A stretch of 64,000 bases of DNA from Halicephalobus mephisto (lineage: Eukaryota > Nematoda > Chromadorea > Rhabditida > Panagrolaimidae). Where the stretch lies: the NCBI GenBank assembly GCA_009193035.1, contig SWDT01000001.1, positions 2,046,001-2,110,000 of the forward strand. The letters are read 5' to 3'. The translations under genes and the position numbers were made by a program. Positions 33,772-45,262 of this stretch are shown in pieces. Every line of letters begins with the position of its first letter. Within the stretch, counting starts at the first letter, position 1. The notes below the pieces were generated by a model that was not told the DNA's origin, did not search any database, and was given only the letters and a program-made list of their open reading frames with translations.

Positions 33772-36728
33772 TACGGGAGAGAAGCAAAAATAAACCCCTT
33801 CAGAAACCACGAAATCACAGAACCATGTTTCCGTCCTCAACACAGATGATCTACCCGGACATGAAACAGCACAGTCAAGTGTTCTCAATGAAAGCGATTA
33901 ACAATAGCCACGGCGTCGGACTCCGCGAGTTTCATTTTCTTTGACACAGAAGGAAAACATTCAGGAACACGCTGAAAACCACTTATGAAACTGAATCACT
34001 TGAAGATAAATAAACGTGTCTTCCCACTTATATTCATAAACTGAAAGCAGAACTGGAAACGGTTTATCGGAATCTAAATATGAAAAAATAAATCCGTAGT
34101 TGGGTGCTAGAGGAAAATGAAATACGACAAAAACTATCTGGCATTATTCGTTCAACTAATTTAAAGTCATCAGTCAATATTATTTTTTATATGTAACTAA
34201 TTGGGGATTATGATTATATTAATAATTTTCGATTGACCACCAAGAATCTCCTCTCTTTCGGTTGGATATTGATAGCAATCTGGTTTATCGGCAACTATTG
34301 TTGATTCACTAGTCAAACATTATAGCTTTTCATGACAATTTCTAAACTGGGATCTTCTTAAGGATAAAGTCTGAGAACTTTCATTTCTGGAAGTTCAAGG
34401 ATACTCATCTTGTGTGTTCAAATCCTTTGTTGCTAATAAAGTCTTGTAAAACAAATAAAAGTATTAGTACCTTTTAACAACAGCTGGTTTTCTAGGGATA
34501 TCTAGAAATAGATGAAGTTAATTAAACCACAATAAACACCACAATAAAATTAAATTTCCCATTTTCAATTAAAATAAAGTTGATGAGTTCTATGATAAAT
34601 TTTGAAAATTAGTAAAATTTACACAAGAATGGGTTTTAATCTAAAATTAACTGTTAATCAAATTATTAATCTCAAAATTGACGCAAATGAATCGTTTGTG
34701 ATTAGTGTCCCCAAAGGATATTTGATTTCTGATCGATGATGTAATTGAAAGTAGATTTTATTTCTTAAAAACATGTAGAATCAAAGACACTACTCTTCTT
34801 GAACTCAAAAACATTAATCAATTGTTCCTCCTAATTTTTTTACAAAATAACTTGCACCTTCGTGTTAAAAATTCTCTTTCATTTTTTATTTTTATTTTTT
34901 ATTTTCAACTTATTTCTACTATTTTTTAATCTAATGATTATGTTAACTGTTTACAAATCAGATTCGCTTTCACTGAAATGCAATCTTGTTTCCATATGAT
35001 TTGTTTCTCTGTGTAGATAGTATATTTTCTTTTATCTTAAGAACCAAATATATTTACAAAATTATTAACAATACTTTGCAATTAATTCTTAGATATTCTA
35101 ATTCTGTTTCATTGGTTTCTACATAAAGCTACAGTTTCTGCATTATATGATTGTTGTCCTCATATTGTCAGTTTACAATAAACTAAATTAATTTTTTATA
35201 ATTGTTACTGTCTAACTAAATCAGTGTTATTTGCCAATTAAGAATATAAAACCGATTAACAAAAACTCCTTATATTTATGGTTATTTAAGAAATTCAATT
35301 ATAGATTCAAATTTAAGGTTAACAAGTAATATAAATTTAGTGATAATTAAAAAATAAATGTTTAACTGGGATAATTTACAGATCAAGAAATTGTTCTTGA
35401 ATTTTTTTGAAAATCAAAGAAGAGTTAATAAAAATGTAAAAAGTTTGATTGATGAAATAATATTTGCAATATCATTGTTAGTCAAAGTGACATTTAAGCA
35501 AAAAGTGAAAGCATGTCAATGCAAGTGTTAATGACAATGTTCATTTAACTTTCATATCTGATATCATGGGAGCTGAGTTTAAAGGAATAATATGGTCAAA
35601 TTACTGAGTTGCTGCAAAAATTTGATCAAGAACTTTAAAATTGTCTGTTTTCATTCAGAAGTCGATCTATTAAGTATTCTTCTACAGAAAAATTATCTTC
35701 CAGTAAAATATCATCAACAATGGTAGAAAAGAAGGAAACAATCCCAATCATTATGTACTTTAGGATACATATTTTTTTATTAGCTTCGTCGTAAATTTCT
35801 TTTCTGAGTTAAGAAAAAGCGAATTTATCATGGTCTTCAGGGATTTCGCGGCAAAAGCTCATTCATATTCTCCCACATATCGCAAAACAAAATCGAGGAA
35901 CAATTTACTCTTGTTCAAATTCAAATCTATTCTTTTAGATTAATCAAAAATGAATTAATTCATGCTAGAAGTTTCTAGAAAGATCCAGAATTGAAGGTCC
36001 ATGGTGCAGAAGAAAATTATGTAACACCTGATTTCTCTTACAAACAATAAATAACTAAATTCTTTGCATCACAAAAACTTTTTCTAAAACATTATTATTA
36101 AGAAATAGACGATTCTTATATTACAAAAATAATGTCAGAGAATTGTTTAACAAAACTGATTATTTGTAATTTTTGAATAATCTTGCATTTTAAAATGATC
36201 TCAAAAAAAGTTCATTACGAACCTAATGTTTTTTCTGAAGGGATAATTTTCATCCAAGTCAAAGAATTACATTAGAAATGGGTGATGGCTTAATAGGATT
36301 ACTAAATATTTCGTTAAAATCATTCTTTTTTACAAGGTAAATTTTTCTCAATGTAGTTTTTTGTAGTTATTCATCCGGTATTACTTCTGAGAATCACTAA
36401 GCTACTAAAATAGGAGTTATTGATACATGTAATTTTGAGTCTCCACTAGATAGTTCATGAGAGCTGACAAGTAGTCTCAACACGATATCTGGCAACCGAC
36501 ATTCATTTCCACACTTACTCTTCAACATTTATGGTCTTCTCGGTCGGCAGACCGCTCTCGGGACAAGAAAACAGACCAAGCTTCTATTCTTTCAAAGAGG
36601 GCATCAGCCGAAAAGCCACAAGTGTTTCCTCCAAAATATCCATTTAGTTAGTGCCTTTTTCAGTTGCATTTGTTCTCTTTTTCAGAAATAGTTTTGAGTT
36701 TGGGTTTGTTTCCAACTTGATTTCCAAG
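33772..36728. other. AT-rich intergenic region between divergent genes
   Basis: Nearly 3 kb between the NOAH-1-like gene (minus) and CFAP410 (plus). It is strongly AT-rich with T-rich runs near 34880-34930. No coding frame, tRNA or recognisable transposon was seen. Promoters of both flanking genes should lie at its ends. Confidence 0.45.
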
Positions 36729-37843
36729 ATGGTTAAATTGACTCCATCTCTTGTTTATGTAAGAACTAAAACTTCTGTGGAAAATGTCATAAAATTGAAT
36801 CTCTGGTAAGTGATCTATTAAACAATCAAATGGAGCATTTTACTTCAGGGGTTGCGAGGTAGATGACATTGAGCTCTGTGCAGAAATGCCGAAGTTACAA
36901 GTCCTCTCGTTGAGTGTCAACAAAGTCAACAGTCTGAAGCCGTTGCAATACTGCAAGGTTCTGGAAGAACTGTACATAAGGAAAAACAAGATAGAAAGTA
37001 TCGATGAATTAAAGTACTTGAAAGATTTGCCGAAACTACGGGTTCTCTGGATAGAAGAGAATCCATGTACAGAAAACAATGCTTACCGTAATAAAGTCAT
37101 CCAAATGCTGCCTCAATTGACTACCCTGGATAATAAAGGTAGTTGATCCTTAATTAATCAAATTTAAAATTCTATTTGAAGCCATTGTTCGAGATGTCCA
37201 ACCCGATATTGAAGACCCTGTCCATATGGTCGAATCAGTCCCATCCCTTTCTGCTTCTATGGCCTGCCAAGGTCCTTCTGACTCTAATCACTCCGAATCT
37301 CCGGTTTCGGAGATTGATAATGGAATATCTACTTCTCAATTGTTCCATCCATTAAACCGAACAAAGAGCCTCATGAGCACTTCTATGATTGACAATTACA
37401 TTTTCGAAGAGCCAAGAACAGTTCCTGGATGGGAAGACTTTCAGTAAGTTCTTTTTGCAATACTTTTATCGCTAAGCCGAATTTTTTTATAGTCTAGATG
37501 AAACTCCAGAATCAATTGAGCCGTCACCACAAATGTTCCAGAGCTTCTATGAAGGTCGACGTCCTCCTCGTGGTTATGCAACCCATGTCTTTGATGGGAT
37601 TCAAAGGGGCACTCTAACGAGGAAACGGTTCAATATTCGATCGCAGTCAATGAGTCCTGCAAGAGTAAGTGGGCCGTCAAAGTCGGCCAAGGTCCCATCA
37701 TTTGTCTTATTGACTTCATTTTGCAGATCCAAAGAAATGAAAATATGCTCGCGGCAGTTCGAGTACTTCTGGATGAACTCGATCAAGATGGTCTTCGGAA
37801 GGTTATTGACGAAGCTCAGAGAAGAATCAAGAAACGTCACTAA
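36729..37843 (+). CDS. CFAP410 (C21orf2-type leucine-rich-repeat cilia protein)
   Basis: Five exons (36729-36805, 36849-37138, 37182-37443, 37493-37664, 37727-37843) encode 305 residues. The N-terminal half is a short leucine-rich-repeat domain: LNLWGCEVDDIELCAEM, LQVLSLSVNKVNSL, LEELYIRKNKIESI, then the LRR cap LRVLWIEENPC with YRNKVIQMLPQLTTLDN. This matches CFAP410. A disordered Ser-rich middle follows, then a helical C-terminal domain (NENMLAAVRVLLDELDQDGL), which in the family forms an oligomerising helical bundle. CFAP410 works with NEK1 and SPATA7 at the ciliary base in vertebrates. In nematodes a role in sensory cilia is the natural inference. The GT-AG phases all close. No paralogue was seen in the window. 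Confidence 0.92.
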
Positions 37844-38229
37844 TCCCTGTGTATTCTATTACGGATGAACTTAATTTAAAAATTAATCTTTTCTGAATTT
37901 TTGAATTGCATAAAAAGAAAATACCTTTAAATTGAAAACAAAAGTTGTCGTTTTCATTGGCTTTGTTTGACCCTCTTATAGGCCAAGGTCATTGTGGCGC
38001 GGTTTCAGGTGAAGACAGCCCTACGCAACAGGAATTTTAAGAGCTCAGATGGAATAAGGAGGAGCAACTACGATTCAGAAAACGACAGTTCCTTTTCCGG
38101 CCATCACGCAATTTCAACCGACCTTGTTTTCCTCAAGAATAGAATTCTGAGTCAGGATACTCAACGATCTCGTCTAATTTCTTTCACTGTCCACACGAAT
38201 TTGTTCCATTAACTTGTTCAATTTCTAAA
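37844..38229. other. short intergenic region
   Basis: A plus-strand open frame (37994-38212) begins at a non-ATG codon and has no recognisable features, so it was not called. The region probably contains the CFAP410 3' end and the cuticlin-like promoter. Confidence 0.35.
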
Positions 38230-39746
38230 ATGTTGTTCCATTTTCTCCAGATTACAGTTGCAACAATCTTGGTTGGTTTCCCTATTCCTTAGTTACTGTA
38301 ATTGATAAAAAATAATTTTAAATGATCAAATTCTGATCATAATGCGATTCGGACCACACCCTTCGGATGGTTCCACATGTTTCTAATTCCATTTTTGCCA
38401 CTTAAAACCTCAAGTGCATTTCAGAATTGACTTTGAAACTTGTTTTTTCAGATTCCGGAGATTTGGGCTAAAACGATTGATAACAAACTCACAGGTGAGT
38501 AATAAAATTTAGTTAAGAGTTAATAATTTCCCATTCAGGAACCCCTAAAGTAAAATGTGGCCCAGATTCTATTCAGATCACGGGTACTACAGAAGAGGAA
38601 TTCGAAGGCGTCTTGTACTTAAAGAACTGGAGAAGGACAACGGGTTGTTTTACTGCCTATGAAAGAGCCCGAAATACAACCAAGAATCCGAGTTACTCCA
38701 TCCCTTTAGCAGAACTGTCAAGTTGTGGATTGGAATTTCGAAGACACGTGAGAAATTTCGTAATGGAAATGTAATTATTCGAAATATTTTAGACCGAGAC
38801 AAAGGAACTTGAAGTGTTTGGAGTATTCATCTTCAGTTTCCATCCCAGCTTTGTTACTATGAGTGACAGAGCCTTCGCTGTTCATTGTATCTTCCAACAA
38901 CAGACGATTACTGTAGCAACCAAATTCAACTTTATTTCGTGAGTTTTGTAATCTCGGAATTGAATAATCTCATTTGATTCCAGAGATATTACCACTCGAG
39001 CCACCTTCAATGGAGTTCACAAGGTGCCAGACCCGGTGTTGACCATTCTAAACGGCAGAATTCCGGATGAGACTCTCATCCCGGCCTCCAGAGTCAAAGT
39101 GGGAGACCCTATCCTGCTCATGTGGAACACTTCTCATCCATCAGAAGTTTTTGGAATCCAAGTAATGGACTGTCTTGCCCAAACCCTCGATGGAAGGAGG
39201 ATGAAAATTATTGAGAATGGTTGTACCACGGATGACATAATTGTGTCGAGTGTCCAGTACGGAGAGCGTAATCAGAAGGCCTTTGCCGATGCCATGGCCT
39301 TCAAGTTCCCAGACGCCGAGGATGTATGGATCAAGTGTAACGTCAAAACATGTATCCAAAGAAACGAACACATACTTATCCAGCATGGGGTCTCAGAAGA
39401 GCATATCTGTCAACAGCAACCCCAATGTAAGACGAGAGTGAAGCGGGGATCTGATGAACTTTCGAAAAACACCGTCATGGAGGAGTCAGAACATGTCCAT
39501 ATTCTTCATAACAAATTACAAGTAATAGATGTCTACGCACCATCGGGATCTAATCTTACATCAGAAATTGGCTACGCTGCTCCATTGAAGGCAGAACCAG
39601 AACCCCCATCTCAGTTGTGTATGCTGAAGACCGTCTACGCCTCCAGTGCAGCATTCTTGGCTACTTTGTATCTCATGACAATTATCTCTGGTGGAGTTTT
39701 TGTATATTCTTTACGGAAACAAAGCCATGCCAATGTCAACTTATAA
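38230..39746 (+). CDS. cuticlin-like ZP-domain transmembrane protein
   Basis: Five exons (38230-38271, 38452-38494, 38539-38747, 38793-38938, 38984-39746) encode 400 residues. The ZP domain fills most of the protein: ZP-N from VKCGPDSIQI to the AVHCIFQ segment, and ZP-C from PDPVLTILNG through VGDPILLMWN, GIQVMDCLAQ, IIENGCTTDD and IKCNVKTCIQ. It is followed by the CFCS-like furin site RVKRG, a spacer, and a single membrane span (SAAFLATLYLMTIISGGVF) with a short tail. This is the cuticlin (CUT/CUTL) layout; cleavage after RVKR releases a ZP protein that polymerises in the cuticle. The first exon, a short hydrophobic signal sequence, is the least certain part: it fits phase and position but is only 14 codons. 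A polyadenylation signal AATAAA follows the stop. Confidence 0.88.
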
Positions 39747-42403
39747 TTTTTAATAAATAGAAACTATAATTACAGTAAAGCTAGTAAAAATATTACGCTA
39801 ATCTTGTTTGAAATATTAGAAACGAAATTTATTACCAAATTGTCTCAAGAGAAATTTCCAGAACTTTAATTTCTAATATTGGTTTGGAAAGGTTTAAAAC
39901 TTTTCACAAGCTTTTGGATATTTCTAGAAGCTCATAAGATAGTTTGAGGTTTTATAACCTTCCAATAGATCCTGAAAGATTCTAGAAACTTTCACTAAAT
40001 TCCAGAATTCTGAAAGAGTTCAGTAACTATCATGTAATTTTAGCTAAAACATTAGAAATAAATACCTTTGATGTTTTCTATTTTGAAAATTTACATTGAG
40101 GTCCTTGGATTCAACATATTTCAGTTTTACTATAAAATTCTAAATTTCTTCTCTTTTTATGAATATTATAAGAATATTGAAACGAAATAATTTGTCTTGA
40201 GATCCTGAGGTTATATGAATCTTTTCGATCTCTTGTTTATCTTATCTTACGTTCATTAGAAATCTACTTCGATTCCTATCGAATATCATCGGAACTGTTC
40301 CTAGGATTGATTTCAGAGATTTTGTTGGAGGCAAGGAATTTCTTGCACCTTGTACTTTCTATCGCATCAGTTGACGGTCACTTGGTTGTAAATCAGATTC
40401 AAAATGGCAGAAGGCTTTTCAGAACTAAATTGTACTATTAGGATTTGATTCTTCAGTGCTTACAATTTATTTCAAATTTGAAAAAATTGTGTCATCTCCA
40501 TTTATAATTCTTTTTCAAATTAAAAATTATAAAGTATTTCCATGTCCCTAAGTTTCGTGTTTTGAAAAATGGAAATATTTGAAATGTAATCTGATTATGA
40601 TAATCACTCCTTTTTTATTTTCCAATTCAGAGCATTTTTCTCACAAGGATCCTTTGTGAAAATTAGATTTCACGTTTTTAGTTTCCTTTTTCAAAAAACT
40701 AATTAGATATTCATAATTAACTCAAAATTTACACTTAATTACAGGAAAATATTATTTAAAATGATACATTTAACCCAGAAAATGATCTTATTTAAAAGTG
40801 AATAATGAATAGTAAGGATAGGCTCTGGTGTTTTTTGCTGTTGATATGTGAAATTTTACACTCTTGGATTTGTTTTTCAAAGATCGTTGTGTAATGGTGA
40901 AAACACTTCGATGTATATCTTGCGAAGTTGGAGATAATCCATAGTACACTTCAAAAGGTCATAAAACGTAAACACAGATAATCTTTTTAAAAACACTCTA
41001 AAAGGATTTAAAATTATGAACTTCAAAAAGTGAATTGAACTACAAATGATCCGTATGTTTTTTAAACAAAATTAATATATCAAAAAACAAGGAAATGTAC
41101 ATTTTCATAAATTCTGAGCAAATTAATATCATAACCCAACTGTCAACGCCAACCTAATAGTATCAGCTCTAATTCTAAACAACAAGTGTCTATGAATTTT
41201 CAAATAACTTTCTCATCATCTGTCGTACAAAATTGGTGAATTTTCTCTTAGAGAATATTTCCCTTCAAATACTCTCACATGATACTGGATCTGACTCATC
41301 TAGAGACGATTTAACTGTTCGATTCAGCGAATTCTTGAGATCATTAAAATAGTCTTTTTTCATCGGCCTCCAAAATTATGACAAGCTGGTTGAAATGGAC
41401 CTGAATATAATTTTCGAGATCCCCTAGAAATATCCAAACTTTTAACCTTAGTTATTAGTTCCAAAACCTTCTCTGGATACTAAATGCTCGAAGATTTTAA
41501 AACATATTGAATTTCATAACTCTGGAAATTCCTATTTTCCTAATGTTATTGAAAAAAAGAAATCATGGACATGCTTTTATAAAATTATTTATCGTGTGAG
41601 ATGGCTTTAAAACCATTATACTTTCCCCTTATTTTGGTCGTTCCCATCTTCTACTCTTCTAATAATACTACTTGAATAACATTAGAAAATTGTATAAACT
41701 AGAACATAAACGAGAATAAAAGATATGAAATCAAAATTGACCCATTTGAGACCATCAAAGAAGAGATAAAGTGGGTAAATATTTATTATCTGAGTTCAGT
41801 ATACTTAATTCAAATATTTAAAAGGAATGATGGGATTCTGACTTTAGTAGCACTTTCACTTCAGCAGTATTTTTAAGTCCTCGTACAATCTATCATTTTT
41901 AAATTACAATCTTCAAACCCTGTTATTGTATAGTAGGATGTCAGAAAGATTTTACTTTTTAATGACTGTGACCTTTTCTGTAATCCAAAACACCAATGAA
42001 AAGTTTTAAATGGTCTTCTGGTCTTTTAAGACACCGTTATCTAAGACGAGGTCAACTTCAATGTTGAATTTAATTTTGACTTTCCTTTTTTTCTAGATAC
42101 TCAATCAATCTACGAGAAGTTAGTTTTTATACGGATTAAATGGTTTATCGATTAACTTTGAAGCAATATTTTTATTCAAATTCTTATTAAGATTGAAGAA
42201 TCATGTTCAGTAAAATCTGATATCAAACAAAAGACGGGATTTGTTCAATTTGAAGGTGCTGGCGAGTTTACCAAGAAAATAATGTCATCTGGGAAATCTG
42301 ATCCCTTGCGGGAAAAAGACCTCATTGAACTAGTGTCAAAACTCCTGCTCACAGTCAAGTAATTTCTAAAATTAATTTCTCGGTAAATGTCAACAAAAAA
42401 AAT
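39747..42403. other. AT-rich intergenic region
   Basis: About 2.65 kb with no supported gene. A degenerate array of TTCTAGAAACTTTC / AAATTCCAGAATTC-like units occupies about 39840-40060 and resembles the array in the peroxidase first intron. The remainder is simple AT-rich sequence. Confidence 0.45.
39840..40060. repeat. degenerate short-motif array
   Basis: Recurrent units such as GAAATTTCCAGAACTTT, ATTTCTAGAAGCTC, GATTCTAGAAACTTTC and AAATTCCAGAATTC share inverted GAA/TTC pairs. The composition and motif style match 9520-9740. The repeat is too diverged to define a period by eye. Confidence 0.4.
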
Positions 42404-43785
42404 TCACCTTGTGTTTCGTCTCTGATCCCTAAGCAGATAATCTTCTGGATTTGCTTCAGTTGAACTGACTGATGCATGTGAATCACCAACATCCAAGTCA
42501 TCGTCTTTAACGATGACGTAGTAAGCTGTTAGAAGAGCCCCACAGTTGGCCATTATGGTGGAAATGGACAGCAGAGGCTGTAGATGACCCACGAGTATAG
42601 ATAACAGAGTTACGACACTATTAGAATGGAAATGAGTGACAGTCAGACTTAGAGTCGTAATAATGGCAGTGGGTACTTGTACCACAAGAAAAGAAATGGT
42701 CACAGCATAGATCAATATTCGAGTTTGGTCCCTAGGGGATCTCCCGAAACGATTGCTAAAAAACCACTGTAACTCGCTCCAAAACAGGTAGTCTTACTGT
42801 TTGTTAAGTCCTTCGCAATCTATATTTGGCTCTCTATTGAATCCAACATGAAGTAAAGTCAACATGACTCCGGGGATTACGAATTGAACTGCAAAGTCGG
42901 CCAGAGGCAGGAAGATTTTCCAAAACCTTCGATTAATGAAGGTTATCAGGGATCCATCCCTAACCATGCATCTCTTCGCCCAATAAGGCCCTGGTTCGGT
43001 ATCTGTAGGATATTTACTAATTTTTTCAATTAAAATTTAATTAACCAACCCATGCAGAAAGTGTAAACTGTCGCTTCTTGCTCAAAGAATCTGAGAATCC
43101 CCAAAGCCACACAGACAAAGATAATTGTCCAAATCGCTCTAGAGAATCTCTCTACCGTTCTTAATTTCAGAGTGTTTCTGTGGTATTGAGTAAGAAATCT
43201 GGCAGCTGCTAGAAGAACACTGAACAACGTCATCATGGTATCTGTTGCATGGGGGATTGCTTCCATAGTTGTCCGAAACATATGGCACATAACTACTGAC
43301 TGGTTCAGGGACCTGATACCGTCTCCGATAATGTAATACCAGACACTGAAGGGAAGAGGTGCCAGGAGACTCACCCATCCACAGCAACATAGCAGCCAAA
43401 TCATTTGATACAGCGGATTTGGCTGGAAAACGAAATTAATTTCTTTATAGTTAATTAAACTTACGAATCTCCTGTCACCTTCTCTTTTCTCTCTCTTGCC
43501 CATGCCAAGCATTACTGCACTCAAAGGAGCAATTAGAGTCAAGACCAGCATGGGGTAAGCGAACCCATAGACAACCATATGAGACCATCCATTGTTGATC
43601 CTATTGAACATGAAAGCGACATTGGCCGATACAAGGCACTTCTTCTGGGGGAAATCGTAGAAGAATCCATCTCCACAACAACACTTCGCAGCTCTCTGCT
43701 CTTCAGTTGCACACTGGTCAGAAGGCAGAATTGAAATATTATGAATAGTCAAATCACCTTCACCATCGATACTTACAAGTTGCAT
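42404..43785 (-). CDS. rhodopsin-like GPCR related to sex-peptide/MIP receptors
   Basis: Four exons (42404-42755, 42798-43002, 43050-43422, 43465-43785) encode 416 residues with seven membrane segments. The extracellular N-terminus is about 75 residues with a Cys cluster ([12 protein letters not shown]). Helix 1 ([18 protein letters not shown]), helix 2 to loop 1 ([18 protein letters not shown]), helix 3 ([18 protein letters not shown]) and helix 6 ([19 protein letters not shown]) follow the sex peptide receptor-related (SPRR) pattern of peptide GPCRs. It departs from it at key places: the DRY position reads AARFLTQ and helix 7 has [10 protein letters not shown] instead of NPxxY. The intron between exons 1 and 2 is 42 nt, in frame and without a stop. 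The start is uncertain because a GTAAGT follows the ATG closely. Confidence 0.72.
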
Positions 43786-45262
43786 GTGCAGTAAAATCTA
43801 TTCAACTAAATATACGGCACAACAACTACTCTGCCGAAGGACCGTTTGCATGAGACACTGAAAATACAGAGATAAAAACAACTATGTTATTATGGAAAAC
43901 CAAAAATAGATTTAAAATATCCCAACGCGAATTTGTGCCAATTCCAAATTAAGGGGGGGAACAAAAATTAACCTTTACGTGATTCTAAAAGAGCAAATAA
44001 GAATTAAATATAGTTTGAAATACTTCAGGATTTTACGCAATGTCTATTATTTTATGAAAGTAGCGAATCGAAAATCCCTCTATTTCCAAAAACAAGCAAA
44101 TTTCCGCAAAGAAATTAATCAATTTATAATTTTTTGAATATTGATCATCCTGAAGGACACCTAGTTAGAGACGTTAAGCAGAGGCTTTAGTGGACAGGAA
44201 GGGATTAGATGCTTAACTCCATCCCAATTGATCTCAGGAAAGCCGCGTACTCTTGAATCCGGGGAAATGAGCATTGAATTTGCCGCGAAGCACCTAGGGT
44301 TCGCATTACACTCGCAAAGACATGAATACGATCCTATCTCTCAATTAGTCCATTTGAGGAATCTCCAACTATAAAGTAAATTCAGATTACATTGCCCCAT
44401 ATTCTACGGTTAATAAGTTAAAATTAATTAGCAGAACTTTAAACGACTGCAGGTGGAATTTCCGAGTTCGCATGGCTTGGAAAAACTAAAGACAATCTTG
44501 TGAAAATTGTCCCTTACTTAATCCGTTGTCGTCTATTATTATGACTGCTGAGTGGTCGCTTATTAAGGACCACGCAAATGCCCGAAATTAAGAATTCATT
44601 AATAATTTAAAAAAGAAACACAGCACTTGAATTTTGCCCAAATGGGATTTAAAATTTACATTTTCCGTTAACTTATGATTAATTTTGAAGAATTATCTTC
44701 CGCTTTTCAGTGGTGTCAAAAGAACATGACAGATGGAAACTAAAATCATTGATAAAACGAGAAGACACAAAAATTAAATTACATCAAGTCAACAACCTCC
44801 CTCGATTCCCTTGCGGGTCTCAGTCGGCAACGCCTTTCCCTAACCAGGATTTATTAGGTCTAGTCCTCGATTGACACATGCTTGAATATCAAATTCCAAA
44901 AATTACAATCTCCAAAAGAAACGTCGAAAGAACAACTATTGCCTAAAGCAAAAATCTGATGGTATCAAGAATGTATTGTTAATCCAATAATCCCAGCTGT
45001 CACTAGAGGGGTTGATAATGTCTCCCGGAACAAGTTCAATTTGCCAGTCTTGCCTTTCTTGTCTTCAAACAATCAAAAGGCATTAATGGTGGCTGCTCAA
45101 AAAGCAGCTTTCAAGCCGTCCCATGCAGCAGTCGAATAATTCCATTTCCAAAAAACTCGGATTGCAATGTTTCACATTTCAGATATCACAGAGCACTATT
45201 ATATATATGTATTAAAACCTATCTACAAGCTGAAAAATTCAAAAATAAATAACCTAAGCAAT
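43786..45262. other. intergenic region
   Basis: About 1.5 kb without a supported coding frame. A slightly GC-richer patch at 44150-44340 contains an 8-bp inverted repeat (GTTAAGCA / TGCTTAAC), but no RNA family could be assigned. Confidence 0.4.

Noticed and set aside
37994..38212. Plus-strand frame upstream of the cuticlin-like gene
   Set aside because: It begins at a GTG codon, lacks a signal peptide and cannot be joined in phase to the ZP exons as well as the short hydrophobic ATG exon at 38230.
44150..44340. Possible 5S rRNA-like or other structured RNA
   Set aside because: Only an 8-bp inverted repeat and a short TTAAGCA-type match were seen; the rest does not follow 5S rRNA helices or boxes.
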